Under the pieces are notes generated by a model. It was not told where the DNA came from. It searched no databases and saw nothing but the letters and a program-made list of their open reading frames with translations. Below are positions 22,520 through 35,381 of a stretch of 64,000 bases of DNA, piece after piece. Numbering within the stretch: the first letter of the stretch is position 1; each line of letters starts with the position of its first letter. Source of the stretch: Iris pallida (lineage: Eukaryota > Streptophyta > Magnoliopsida > Asparagales > Iridaceae); contig JANAVB010010791.1 of NCBI GenBank assembly GCA_029216955.1, positions 2,983,299-3,047,298 of the forward strand, given 5' to 3'. A program made the translations under genes and the position numbers.

Positions 22520-22898
22520 GAAGAAAAGACAGAGAAAAGTAAGTTAAACGGAGGGATAAAGAGAGCTGATTGGGTGCTTTCAAGCCTCATGCGGCTCAAG
22601 AAAATATCCATGTGGCTCCATGAAGCTTTATGCGGCTCCGAAGTCTTATGCGGCTCCAAAAAGCCTCATGCGGCTCAAACTCAGAAGAACACTTATGCGG
22701 CTCCGTGCAATAAAAGTCTATGCGGTTTAGCGTCGCTTATGCTGCTTCGCCAACGAAGCGCGTATGCAGACACGGTGGTTTTCTTATGCGGTTCGCAGCT
22801 CAACCGTAAGGCGAACATGCTATTTGCAAAGACTCGTGCATAAAGTATGCAACGTAGCCATGGCAGTTAGGATTCTTTAACTCATACATTATCCTTAC
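22520..22898 (-). repeat. Intron 1 of the antisense gene, filled with atgcggctc motifs
   Basis: Between 22590 and 22795 the word atgcggctc or a one-base variant occurs about nine times, the same motif that builds the LTR repeats. Stop codons interrupt coding on the minus strand only outside this tract, so an open frame extends into it by chance. Confidence 0.7.
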
Positions 22899-23027
22899 CA
22901 GTAATGGGGGGAGGTGAGCGTCAGGATGAACATCAGGTACGACGATCGGCGAAGTAGCAGCCGCAGCCGAGGCGGAAGTAGAGGCTGCCTTCTTGCCCTT
23001 TGCTGCCACGGTCTTCTTGGGAGCCAT
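22899..23027 (-). CDS. Antisense gene, putative first exon
   Basis: ATG at 23027 opens 43 codons that are Lys/Ala-rich (MAPKKTVAAKGKKAAS) and end PDAHLPPLL at a good GTAAGG donor. The TATA box 92-99 bp upstream and a pyrimidine-rich leader support the start. The basic stretch could be a nuclear signal. No ATG nearer exon 2 is convincing. Confidence 0.5.
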
Positions 23028-23118
23028 TAATTATCGAAAAGGGGAAGGGCAATCGAGATAGGGAAGGTTTGAGGAAAAAGAAAGAAGATAAAGAAGCCCT
23101 CTCTCTTCAAACTCCTCC

Positions 23119-23126
23119 TATTTATA
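23119..23126 (-). promoter_or_regulatory. TATA box of the antisense gene
   Basis: On the minus strand cctccTATAAATAggagg lies 92-99 bp upstream of the ATG at 23027, followed by a CT-rich leader (tcttctttctttttcctc). This is a well-formed plant core promoter inside the retroelement and is separate from the LTR promoter. Confidence 0.6.
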
Positions 23127-23129
23127 GGA

Positions 23130-23491
23130 GGACGGGAAAAGGAGGACACGTGGGCCAATGCCCGTCTCATAAAAAGCGAAACTGACTCCTTGGGTTTCGT
23201 CTCCAAGATTTACCCGGGGCGTAAAATCCGAAAGATTTAATGAGCTGACCCTTGGGATTCTCCCTACAAAAACGGCGCTGAAACAAATTTGAGGCAATTA
23301 AAGACCCGCACACGTGGCGAGAAGCTATGCGGCTGAACAGTCCCCTGCGGCTGAACCATCCACGCGGCTGAACAATCTATGCGGTCAAGATCTCTATGCG
23401 GTCAGGGTTTCATATGCGGCTAGAAGAACACAGCCATGCTTCTTATTCAAAGTATTTCAATTTTGCAAATTAAAAACTTTGAAGGGGGTCT
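23130..23491 (+). other. Region before the 3' LTR, with polypurine tract
   Basis: It holds no gene. More atgcggctg/atgcggtc motifs occur at 23325-23420. The polypurine tract gaagggggtct at 23481-23491 directly precedes the TG of the 3' LTR. Confidence 0.7.
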
Positions 23492-24968
23492 TGTAGAAGC
23501 ATGAAAAATATTAAAAAAAATAACCCATGCGGCCAAAGAAACCCATGCGGCTCAGAAAGCTCATACGGCTCGGAGAATCATGCGGCATAAGGTACTATGC
23601 GGCCCAAGACATCCCATGCGGCTCAGAAGACACGTGGCGGGACAACCCTCTCCTCTGCCCTCTCGCATTAATTGTTTGACGGCTGACAACTCTGAAAAAG
23701 TGATAACCCTGACACAAAAAGAAGTAATTATGACTCTGTCATAATGACAGACTTCTAGGGAAGAGAAAAGAGATCTCTGACACAAATCCTCCGAGAGCCA
23801 TAAAGATGCCACGTGGCTTTGCCACGTGGGTGTTCGTATGCGGCTCGAGCAAAGACTTCTCATGCGGTTCAGAATGGAGCTGTCCTATGCAGCTCAGGCC
23901 GAGACAGCCTCATGCGGCTCGAGCAAAGACTTCTCATGCGGTTCAGAATGGAGCCGTCCTATGCGGCTCAGGCCGAGACAGCCTCATGCGGCTCGAACAA
24001 AGACTTCTCATGCGGTTCAGAATGGAGCCGTCCTATGCGGCTCAGGCCGAGACCGCCTCATGCGACTCGAGCAAAGACTTCTCATGCGGTTCAAGAGGAC
24101 CATTTCCATGCGGCTCAGGCGGATGTATCCCTATGCGGCTCACAATGATCACCTCCATGAGAGGGCCACTGCCCAGGCAGTCCTGACACGTGGCCCTAAC
24201 CATATGCGGCCTAAAATCATATGCGGCTCACTCGTCATGCGGTTCAGATCCCCCAATGGCTCCTAGGACACGTGTCCTAAGCCGATCAATTCCTCAGATT
24301 TATTGCAATCAAAGATGGGGTCAAATCCCAAAAATCTAGACACGTGGCAGGAGAATAAATCTAATTTATTTGCAGACATCGAAAGACCATTATGAGGAAG
24401 ATTTGTTCCAATCAGCATTAATTGCTGATAGGATTTGGTGTAATCTACACTCAATGGCTCGGATTCGTCGCAATCAAAAGCGAACGGCCTAGATTGACTA
24501 ATCCACAGGCCGCCACCATCTCCATGAAGCAATCATTGGCAACCCTAATGAGGAGATCATACTATTATAAATAGCAAGGTGCCATTCCCTTGTAAAGATA
24601 TATACGGTCAGAGAGAGATACGGATATACAGGAAGACTCCCCCAATAATTAGAGAAAAAAATACGCAGAGAGAGAGAAGCCAGAAGAGTAATAGAGGGAG
24701 AACAAGAAGAGCATTTCTTCATCAACGCCAACCATCTCTTCGCAGGAGCCAAGGCTGCATACCGATCGTCCAAGGAGTAAGGCAAGGCTGCCGTCGCCTT
24801 CTCGAGCCTCTATCGTCACCCCCCAGAATCTAAGATAAACAATTATACTTAGACTGCTGTACCTAGGTTTTTGTCCCTAGGCTTTCTTTGTACAAGCGAG
24901 TTTATAACGTAAAGTAAAAGTCCGGTCCTCCGATAATTGTTCTGTTCTTTTATATTTCATGGCAAACA
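23492..24968 (+). repeat. 3' LTR of the Tat-type element
   Basis: It matches the 5' LTR almost throughout, including the 74-bp repeats, the TATA box at 24566-24574 and the ends TGTAGAAGC and GGCAAACA. Differences are scattered single bases and short indels. Confidence 0.92.
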
Positions 24969-24973
24969 CCTGG

Positions 24974-27900
24974 CTCCACTGAACCCAACCCCAGCTCCAT
25001 GTTACCCTCCATCATGACACTCTTACCCTCATTGCCCTTAAAAAAATATTAATACCTAGTATATCCATTCAAATAATTTAATGTACAGTCAAATGATTAA
25101 TTCCTTAAAGGGATAACCTATTTTTTCCCTATATTAAATCCTAGCCATTGGATTCTCTCTATCAATCCCAACCCCTCTATTCCTACATGGCAAAACACTC
25201 ACTCCTATAAACCCTTTGGCCGACCCTAGCTTTTAGAAATTTCCTTTTCTCTCTCTACTTTATCTCTCATATTAATTATCACTCTTTCTCTCTTCACTCA
25301 ATTAATTTCAGTACCTCATCTCTCTCCCTCCTTTTTTTCTTCACGAGCAGCCCCCATGCCGAGCTCCTTCAAGAGCAGCCATCCCCCATGGCCGGTGGTG
25401 CCTCAGCCTTCCTCCTCCTCCCGAACCACCTCATCCCAGCCCCTCATAGCCGGCCTCCTCCATTACCCCACCGCACTCTCCACCACCATCATCATTCCTC
25501 CACTACCACCTTCAACCACCGAACCACCATTACCAACACCACCGTGACCACCACCCTCGACCCACCGTCAAGCATCGCACTGCCGCGTGCCTAGTTGGCC
25601 GGCAACCACGGCCAACAGCAGCAGCTACAACTGCAGCATAAACAGCCATGTGCCCCTGGCCGGCAGTGCAGCATCGCCGCCGCCGGCGTGGCCGCCGTGG
25701 CCGGCCCCCTTGGCCGGAAGCACACCCCCAGGCAGGCCCCGCGGCCTTCGCTCCTCTCTTCGACGTGTATCGGAGGCGATCCGTGCATTTGGCACGGATT
25801 CCCGTCGTGACGAGCCCGGAAATGAAGTTGAAACGGTATTTTGTCGCAGCGACTTCGTGTACGATTTTTAAGAAATCCGACCGTTGGATCGGAAATTTCT
25901 TCGCTCCGTCACAATCTCGGTATATCCATCTTCACTTCCCTCAATTTTTACCCGTTAATTTTATCGTTTGATACACCAAAACTGGCAACCAAGTTGACCG
26001 TTTAAATTGTATAATTTTTGGACAGTTTTGCGGAGCCAACTTCGTCGGCTCGTACCTCCTCCACCGCAGCTCCATTTGGCGTACTACCAGTTTCTATGCA
26101 TAGTTGGTATAACCCTCTTTCTACCCCTCCAGTTTCGTTTCATTATGAGCTTGTTTGATTGGTTGAATTCGACGCCAAAGTTGGTCGTCTGAATTCGTAA
26201 TTTTCAACTTGTAAAATTCTATTTTTGAACACGGGACTCCAGATTTCATTTCTGACACCACCAGTAGACTCATGGCATCGTTCTAGCACATTTTTATATA
26301 TAATTTGTTAGATTTGGAGGACATGGGCCCTGACATGTATTTCGGTGCAAAGCGGGACCCACAGTCCGGATCAACGGGACTTTTTGACGCCGGCTCATCG
26401 GAATCCAATTCCGGATATACCGTTGAGTTCGTATCGTCATTCTGGACTCGTGACATATAATTTGCTAGGTTTTAGTGGATAATAGTTCTGGCACGTATTT
26501 TCGTGCAAATCGGATACCAATATCCGGGTCAACGGGTCATTTTGAGTTCGGCTCATCGAAATCCAATTCCGGATATACCGTTGAGTTCGTATCATCATTC
26601 TGGACTCGTTGACATATAATTTGCTGAGTTTTGAGAACATTGGCTCCGGCACGCATTTTCGTGTAAAGCAGAATTCTAATGTTCTGGTCAATGGACCAAA
26701 TTGAGATCGGGTCAACGAAATCCAATTCTGGATATACCGTTGGGTTCGTATCGTCATTTTGGTTTTGTGGACATATAATTTGTTATATTTTGTAGACTTA
26801 TTTTCTTGCACGTTTTTGGGTACAAAACGGCTCCGACACGGATACCGTTTTTGACCCGAAATTACCTTTTTGCCCTTGTGTCCAAATTGGGCCGATGGGT
26901 AGGCTATCCTAGCTAATTTGACAATTTTGGACACGTTGACGATGTTTATTTCATCGTCCGACAATGTTTGTTGCTATTTTCTCTATGTATCACCAATTAT
27001 TATAATTAATTCTTATAATGTTTGTATTTCGGGATTAGTACAACGAAACTGAGATCGGTCGATTCTAGTGATCTCACAATGACAAGATGAACACGTGGAT
27101 CACTACAATAAGATTATTAACCTTGCCGTTGATCATATTATCTCAATTTGCGTGTCGTAAGTTCGATGTACGAATAACGAAGTACAACTTTATATCTTTA
27201 ATAATTAGACTAGAATTGACCCTGTTTAACCAGAGTTGACCAGTTGACCAAAAATCAACTGTAAGTCAACACTTGACCTAGTTTGACTAGATTGTTGATC
27301 AGAGTTGACCAGTTGACCAAAAGTCAACTGTAAGTCAATACTTGATCTAGTTTGACTGGATTGTTGACCAGAGTTGACCTAGAGTTGACTTGACTTAGAA
27401 GAGCCTACAATAATGTAGATTACTTGTAGAGATTCATTTATTACAACTTGAACACCTTGTAACCTGTGTTGCTCTAAATATGACTCTGTGACTTCAGTTT
27501 GGACCTCTATACCTATCAGCTGTTAAGGTTATCAGGCGAGTACATTCTCTGACCGTTTCATACTTGATAGGATTTACATTTACGCTCTAGATTACTTTAC
27601 TTGATGCTGTCACGATGTTAACACGGATTGGTATTATATGGATCCCTTTATGAGATGTTATCCCCCTCGGGAGCATCGGGTTACAGTATGTCATATACGT
27701 TTCACTTTTATCATGTACTCTGGTGCTTTTACTATTCATGTGCACTCTCGTGATTCATGTACTCTCATGTTCACGGAGCCCCCATGTTTACATTCATGTG
27801 CACCCATTTATGGGCCCCCACGTGATATCATGTGCAATAACATAACCTGTCTGGATCCTTGTATATTGATTGGGGTACGGGGGAGTATAAATAGTCATGT

Positions 27901-28619
27901 GGACAATTTCCAAAGTAGTGTAGCCATGTACAACCTCTCATGTTTAATATCAAGCCGTTCACATGTCTAGCTTGTACTCTAAATCACTAGTTCACTATAG
28001 CTCTTTACTTATAGTAGATATTTTATTACAGTCTCCTCTTTTACTCATGTATATTCTCAGCGTTTCATGTATCTTACTCTATTATATATTTATATATCCT
28101 GTCATATTATGAACCGCATGAGATGTATTGTGCTCGCTCCCGTCCTGACTGGACCTGTTGAAAATTTTACAGAGGATGATGAGGAACCCAGTACCACTTA
28201 CCATGGGACTACCTTAGAGGATTTTTGTGACCTGGATCTCCAGCAGGATCCCTTAGCAGTGGATGTCACACCATTAGTTTAGATTAGTGATTTTCAGTTG
28301 TATTTATTCTCTATGGATTACTGTATTTGAGTTTTGAGATATTTTCTGGATTGTGTTATCTTAGACACTTAGACTTCTCTGGTTGTGTCTCTGCGGATCT
28401 TATTTCATTTTCATATCTGTCTATCTATCTTATCATCCTGCCTTAGATATGATTGAGACTATATTCTGCTATGTCACCTCCATTCAGAGTGTATATACTG
28501 TACAGGTACCTTTATATTGTTAGATGATTGACCTAGAACAACGTTCTACCGCCGACACTGCGGCGTAGGCTGGACGTACCCACTTCTCGTGCCCTTACTC
28601 TAGGGTGCGGATCGTGACA
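24974..28619 (+). repeat. LTR B, right part
   Basis: It continues LTR B from ctccactgaacccaacc and matches LTRs A and C to the end GGATCGTGACA. It repeats their CCACCA tract (25450-25560), 159-bp repeats, TTGAC cluster (27208-27400) and TATA box (27886-27893). Confidence 0.92.
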
Positions 28620-30191
28620 CATTTTTAGTGGTGGCCCATATAGGTCGAGTTTATGTAGTGGTATTCAAACTAGAGTATCACTACAGCCTGCAGTAGGATT
28701 AGGATATTTTTGAAGGTACTCAATCACAGTTAGGATTCCTCGAGAGATTTCTGGGACGACCCTTGAGAATCTTATTTATACTTTAATTTGAAATCATTTC
28801 CCTTGTTTGTTGCTCTCACTCCTTGATTATTGAATTTGATTTTGTTGGATCGTTGTTGATTTTGATTTTCCTATCGAGATGAATTTTATGGCCAGAGTTA
28901 CGACATTTTTTGATAACATATATTGACGGGAATACAGGGATGGTAAAACGACTACTTGATTATGGAACCTGTAGTTTATCGCAGCCATATTAGCTGGCGT
29001 GGCGGAAACATAGGGACCTGACTTCGGATGTACGTATCTTGGTTATGAGATTTGGAATTTCTCGCAGCTATACTAGTCGACATAGTAAGATTTCCAGATG
29101 ACATGATTGTATAGGTGCATACCCCAGTTATGGAATCTATCGTTTCTCGTAGCCTTGCTTACTGGCATGGCGAGGACTCTGAGTAACATGATTTTGGACA
29201 GACGCGTATGATTATCAGATTGTATCTTGAGAAGGTTTTTAAACATATCATCTCTATCGTACCATTCTGTTGTTATAAATTGTATTCCATCATCAAATAA
29301 CTTAGGAGTAGGAGTATGAGTAGGAGTAGCTTTAGTTGTTATTATAAATCTAGTGTAACTTCTTGCTATGAATTTTTTTCCTAATACAATGAATCGATGA
29401 TTTTTGCTAGATCTTAACTTGGATTTGATATTATAGCTCTGGTTTCAAAATGGTTTCTTTTTTTAAACAGATAAGCAGAATAGATTTTATCATTATTTTC
29501 TTCTTGCCATTATTTCTTGTATTACCTTAAAATATATATATATAGTGGACACAGATACTTGCCTGACACGTATGCATGCTACACTTGATTACCAACCTAT
29601 CTAAATGCATATTAATATGTTTGATGTTAATTTCTCAAAATTCCAATATTTCTAATATAGTACAGTATCAGTGACTAGTTCTCTGTTTTCTAGATTAAAT
29701 TCATAAATTAAATATAAATTTCATGTTATTAGTCGTTGTTTACATCACTGCACATGTATGTTATATACAGGGTTTCAAGTTTTAAAGAAATTGGTTGAGT
29801 TTTGTGTTTGAATTTGTCAAATCTGAGACTGTGTGCATATTAACCCTTTAAGCCTGAATTCTAAGTGATTAGTCAATTTGTAGTTTTTTTAAATGTAATA
29901 TTTTGAGCCGTATACTTTGTTGTATGTAGGGATATAATGTTAGGTTTCATACTCTTACATGTTAGGTTGTGGTTGTGGTAAACGTTGGGTTGGTTTTGAT
30001 GTTCGAATTTGTCCAAAATCCTGAAAACTGAATACATATTAACATTTTTACATTGCTTTCAAATGTGTAGTTCAATTTCGGATTAATATGTAATGTTGAA
30101 CTAAACTGAATGATTGATCCCTTTATTTCAAGTTTTAACCCATGTACACTTGACACTCTACACTAATGTTCACAACTGCCATGTTCATAAA

Positions 30192-30256
<65 letters not shown>

Positions 30257-31008
30257 TTTATGCATACATGTTATAATGTATAGATACATAATTAAATCTT
30301 TACCTCTCTATACATAAAGATATACATATATATATGGTTAGCCACGCATGTTATGAGTAAATAGCTTGTGCCTTGTAGACTGTTTAACCAATATGCCATG
30401 AATAGTGTAACTTGATAGCTATTGTTTTGAGACCCAAATCCTCCTATACACTTTTATGTATATTTCACACACACAAGCCTACTATCTAACCATATGAACA
30501 TGTCCACATACATCCATACACACACTAACCACATAACCTTTACATAATGTTAGCTTTTCCCTCTCTAACACTCTCTCTTTCTATATATATTATATTTTGA
30601 TTGGATTCAATGCTATTGACTTTCGTTCCTTAAACTTTTGGTTTTGATATTTCTTAAATAGTACCCCTTTATAGATGATTAGTAGTTATCTTATTTTATT
30701 TTTGATAATTACCAGTTTTCATATATGATGGTAGACTGCCTTACAGCCTTGATGATTGTTATTTTTGTAACTTTTCTAATTCAACACCCTTGATTGCTTG
30801 TATGTTTTGATACCCTATGATTGTTTTGGTCTAGTGTGACTAGTATACCTAGATGAGACTTTCATTACCACCGTATGCCATGACCCTGTATGCCGTCCTT
30901 TTAAATTGTATGATTGATTAAGTTTTGAGACTTTGATTGTGGGGGTTTGACCTAGAAGGGTAGGAACATTTTAATTTCGAGGACGAAATTTTTATAAGGT
31001 GGGTAGGA
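28620..31008 (+). other. Internal region B of the array, noncoding
   Basis: It is homologous to internal region A over its full length, with a shorter (TA)n tract at 29532-29543 and another at 30193-30255. It ends in the conserved gaggacgaaatttttataag motif and purine tract. No coding motif was found. Confidence 0.85.
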
Positions 31009-34000
31009 TGTAAGCACCCTGAATTTCGGGTTGATTTTTAAAATTTTTTGATTTAATTATTTTCAATATATATATTACTATTTGATTATTATTTGATTTA
31101 ATGTACTTTTTCGTGCCTTTGATATTTGGAGTATCAGGGATGTTCATCTCTGGAAACCTTCTTCACGAGTTTTGTAGTGGACAGGATTACCTTCATGATG
31201 GTATATAATGTCCCATCCAAACTTATTCTCTTGTACTTTTTTTGCTTCGCACAACTTCGGGTCGATTTAGACCATTTGATCATTAATTAATTTTTCTACT
31301 CTTTTCCTTGATCATTATTAGCACGTTGCCGTGACTTTTAATTTAGGAGCACAAGGCTAGTCATTTTCTTGAAACCAACTTCTCATGCATGATCTACTCG
31401 AGACGCTCTTCACTCATGACCTTCGTGTCCCACTCAGACACACCATCTTGTGCTCTATTTGCTTCACACAACTTTTCTGACACGTGACCCGATTTGATTT
31501 CACCCCACGGTGTCACATTTATTTTTTGACTTGAATTGTGGATATCCTGTCGACCCAAACCTGACAACCCCAAATATGGACATGGTCCACATTGAGCCTA
31601 CTACCCGCATGACACTTGTGTCCCATTTATTTGAGCCCCCACATGCTACTTATTTACCCATGATCATAAATACCTAAAAATAATTTATTTATTGCACCTA
31701 GTCCATTTTGGCCCAACCCGGCTCCACTGAACCCAACCCCAGCTCCATGTTACCCTCCATCGTGACACTCTCACCCTCATTGCCCTTAAAAAAATATTAA
31801 TACCTAGTATATCCATTCAAATAATTTAATGTACAGTCAAATGATTAATTCCTTAAAGGGATAACCTATTTTTTCCCTATATTAAATCCTAGCCATTGGA
31901 TTCTCTCTATCAATCCCAACCCCTCTATTCCTACATGGCAAAACACTCACTCCCATAAACCCTTTGGACGGCCCTAGCTTTTAGAAATTTCCTTTTCTCT
32001 CTCTACTTTATCTCTCACATTAATTATCACTCTTTCTCTCTCTTCTTTCTCTCTTCACTCAATTAATTTCAGTACCTCATCTCTCTCTCTCCCTTTCTTC
32101 TTCACGAGCAGCCCCCATGCCGAGCTCCTTCAAGAGCAGCCATCCCCCATGGCCGGTGGTGCCTCAGCCTTCCTCCTCCTCCCGAACCACCTCATCCCAG
32201 CCCCTCATAGCCGGCCTCCTCCATCACCCCACCGCACTCTCCACCACCATCATCATTCCTCTACCACCACCTTCAACTACCGAACCACCATTACCAACAC
32301 CACCGTGACTACCACCCTCGACCCACCGTCGAGCACCGCACTGCCGCGCGCCTAGTTGGCCGGCAACCGCGGCCAACAGCAGCAGCTGCAACTGCAGCTT
32401 AAACAGCCGTGCGCCCCTGGCCGGCAGTGCAGCGTCGCCGCCGCCGGCGTAGCCACCGTAGCCGACCCCCCTTGGCTGGAAGCACACCCCCAAGCAGGCC
32501 CCGCGGCCTTCGCTCCTCTCTTCGACGTGTATCGGAGGCGATCCGTGCATTTGGCACGAATTTCCGTCGTGACGAGCCCGGAAACGAAGTTGAAACGGTA
32601 TTTTGTCGCAGCGACTTCGCGCACGATTTTTAAGAAATTTGACCGTTGGATCGGTAATTTCTTCGCTCCGTCACAATCTCGGTATATCCATCTTCACTCC
32701 CCTCAGTTTTTGCCCGTTAATTTTATCGTTTGATACATCAAAACTGGCAACCAAGTTGACCGTTTAAATTGTATAATTTTTGGACAGTTTTACGGAGCCA
32801 ACTTCGTCGGCTCGTACCTCCCCCACCGCAGCTCCATTTGGCTTGCTACCAGTTTCTATGCACAGTTGGTATAGCCCTCTTTCTACCCCTCCAGTTTCGT
32901 TTCATTGTGAGCTTGTTTGATTGGTTGAATTCGACGCCAAACTTGGTCGTCTGAATTCGTAATTTTCAACTTGTAAAATTCTAATTTTGAACACGGGACT
33001 CCAGATTTCATTTCTGACACCACCAGTAGACTCGTGGTGTCGTTCTGGCACATTTTTATATATAATTTGTTAGATTTGGAGGACATGGGCCCTGACATGC
33101 ATTTCGGTGCAAAGCGGGACCCACAGTCCGGGTCAACGGGACTTTTTGACGCCGGCTCATCGGAATCTAATTCTGGATATACCGTTGAGTTTGTATCGTC
33201 ATTCTGGACTCGTGACATATAATTTTCTAGGTTTTAGTGGACAATAGTTCTGGCACGTATTTCCGTGCAAATCGGATACCAATATCCGGGTCAACGGGTC
33301 ATTTTGAGTTCGGCTCATCGAAATCCAATTTCGGATATACCATTGAGTTCGTATCATCATTCTGAACTCGTTGACATATAATTTGCTGAGTTTTGAGAAC
33401 ATTGGCTCCGGCACGCATTTTCGTGCAAAACAGAATTCTAATGTTCTGGTCAACGGACCAAATTGAGATCGGGTCAACGGAATCCAATTCTGGATATACC
33501 GTTGGGTTCGTATCGTCAATCTGGTTTTGTGGACATATAATTTGTTATATTTTGTAGACTTGTTTTCTTGCACATTTTTGGGTACAAAACGGCTCCGACA
33601 CGGATACCGTTTTTGACCCGAAATTACCTTTTTGCCCTTGTGTCCAAACTGGGCCGATGGGTAGGCTATCCTAGCTAATTTGACAATTCTGGACACGTTG
33701 ACGATGTTTATTTCATCGTCCGACAATATTTGTTGCTATTTTCTCTATGTATCACCAATTATTATAATTAATTCTTATAATGTTTGTATTTCGGGATTAG
33801 TACAACGAAACTGAGATCGGTCGATTCCAGTGATCTCACATTGACAAGATGAACACGTGGATCACTACAATAAGATTATTAATCTTACCGTTGATCATCT
33901 TATCTTGATTTGTGTGTCGTAAGTTCGATGTACGAATAACGAAGTACAACTTTATATCTTTAATAATTAGACTAGAATTGACCCTGTTTAACCAGAGTTG

Positions 34001-35381
34001 ACCAGTTGACCAAAAATTAACTGTAAGTCAACACTTGACCTAGTTTGACTAGATTGTTGATCAGAGTTGACCAGTTGACCAAAAGTCAACTGTAAGTCAA
34101 CACTTGATCTAGTTTGACTGGATTGTTGACCAGATTTGACCTAGAGTTGACTTGACTTAGAAGAGCCTACAATAATGTAGATTGCTTGTAGAGATTCATT
34201 TATTACAACTTGAACACCTTGTAACCTGTGTTGCTCTAAATATGACTCTGTGGCTTCAGTTTGGACCTCTATACCTATCCGCTGTTAAGGTTATCAGGCG
34301 AGTACATTCTCTGACCGTTTCATACTTAATAGGATTTATATTTACGCTCTAGATTACTTTACTTGATGCTGTCACGATGTTAACACGGATTGGTACTATA
34401 TGGATCCCTTTATGAGATGTTATCCCCCTCGGGAGCATCGGGTTACAGTATGTCATGTGCGTTTCACTTTCATCATGTACTCCGGTGCTTTTACTATTTA
34501 TGTGCACTCTCGTGATTCATGTACTCTCATGTTCACGGAGCCCCCATGTTTACATTCATGTGCACCCATTTATGGGCTCCCATGTAATATCATATGCAAT
34601 AACATAACTTGTCTGGATCCTTGTATATTGATTGGGGTACGGGGGAGTATAAATAGTCATGTGGACAATTTCCAAAGTAGTGTAGCCATGTACAACCTCT
34701 TATGTTTAATATCAAGCCGTTCACATGTCTAGCTTGTACTCTAAATCACTAGTTCACTATAGCTCTTTACTTATAGTAGATATTTTATTACAGTCTTCTC
34801 TTTTACTCATATATATTCTCAGCGTTTCATGTATCTTACTCTATTGTATATTTATATATCCTGTCGTATTATGAACCGCGTGAGATGTATTGTGCTCGCT
34901 CCCGTCCTGACTGGATCTGTTGAAAATTTTACAGAGGATGATGAGGAACCCAATACCACTTACCATGGGACTACCTTAGAGGATTTTTGTGACCTGGATC
35001 TCTAGCAGGATCCCTTAGCAGTGGATGTCACACCATTAGTTTAGATTAGTGATTTTCAGTTGTATTTATTCTCTATGGATTACTGTATTTAAGTTTTTAG
35101 ATATTTTCTGGATTGTGTTATCTTAGACACTTAGACTTCTCTGGTTGTATCTCTGCGGATCTTATTTTATTTTCATATCTGTCTATCTATCTTATCATCC
35201 TGCCTTAGATATGATTGAGACTGTATTCTGCTATGTCACCTCCATTCGGAGTGTATATACTGTACAGGTACCTTTATATTATTAGATGATTGACTTAGGA
35301 CAGCGTTCTACTGCCGATACTGCGGCGTAGGCTGGACGTACCCACTTCTCGTGCCCTTACTCTAGGGTACGGATCGTGACA
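31009..35381 (+). repeat. LTR C of the array
   Basis: It starts TGTAAGCACCCTGAATTTCG and ends GGATCGTGACA at 4373 bp, uninterrupted. It is closer to LTR B than to A, for example in the tracts at 26437-26964 and 33199-33726. TATA box at 34648; TTGAC cluster at 33977-34165. Confidence 0.92.

Larger units (their letters stand above)
18650..23027 (-). pseudogene. Antisense plant-mobile-domain (PMD)-type gene carried by the Tat-type element
   Basis: The gene runs opposite to the element's own transcript and has its own TATA box (23126-23119) and poly(A) signal (18560). Parts in order are: a short Ala/Lys-rich first exon; a PMD-type globular region of about 650 residues; a low-complexity acidic linker; and a long coiled-coil tail. 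The assignment rests on the motif LPIRFAWQFGYSQL and on EMGLALHEMHAVSKLPW, which fit aminotransferase-like PMD proteins (MAIN/MAIL relatives and the PMD genes spread by plant retrotransposons). In this copy an in-frame TGA (21076-21078) and a one-base frameshift near 20562 break it. Function is unknown; I do not claim enzymatic activity. Confidence 0.65.
16348..24968 (+). mobile_element. Non-autonomous Tat/Ogre-type LTR retrotransposon with an antisense gene, nested in LTR B
   Basis: Two LTRs (16348-17827, 1480 bp; 23492-24968, 1477 bp) are nearly identical. They flank a 5.66 kb internal region with a primer site just after the first and a purine tract just before the second. The target duplication is cccgg at 16343-16347 and cctgg at 24969-24973, with one mismatch. 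LTR B of the host element reads through cleanly once the insert is removed. No gag or pol is present. The only coding region is on the minus strand and encodes a plant-mobile-domain-type protein. Tat-lineage elements are known to carry extra, often antisense, open reading frames near the 3' LTR; here only that frame survives, so mobility would need proteins from another element. Confidence 0.88.

Noticed and set aside
27638..27970. 110-codon open frame in LTR B, also in LTR C at 34400
   Set aside because: It spans the LTR TATA box, is interrupted in LTR A and has no recognisable motif.
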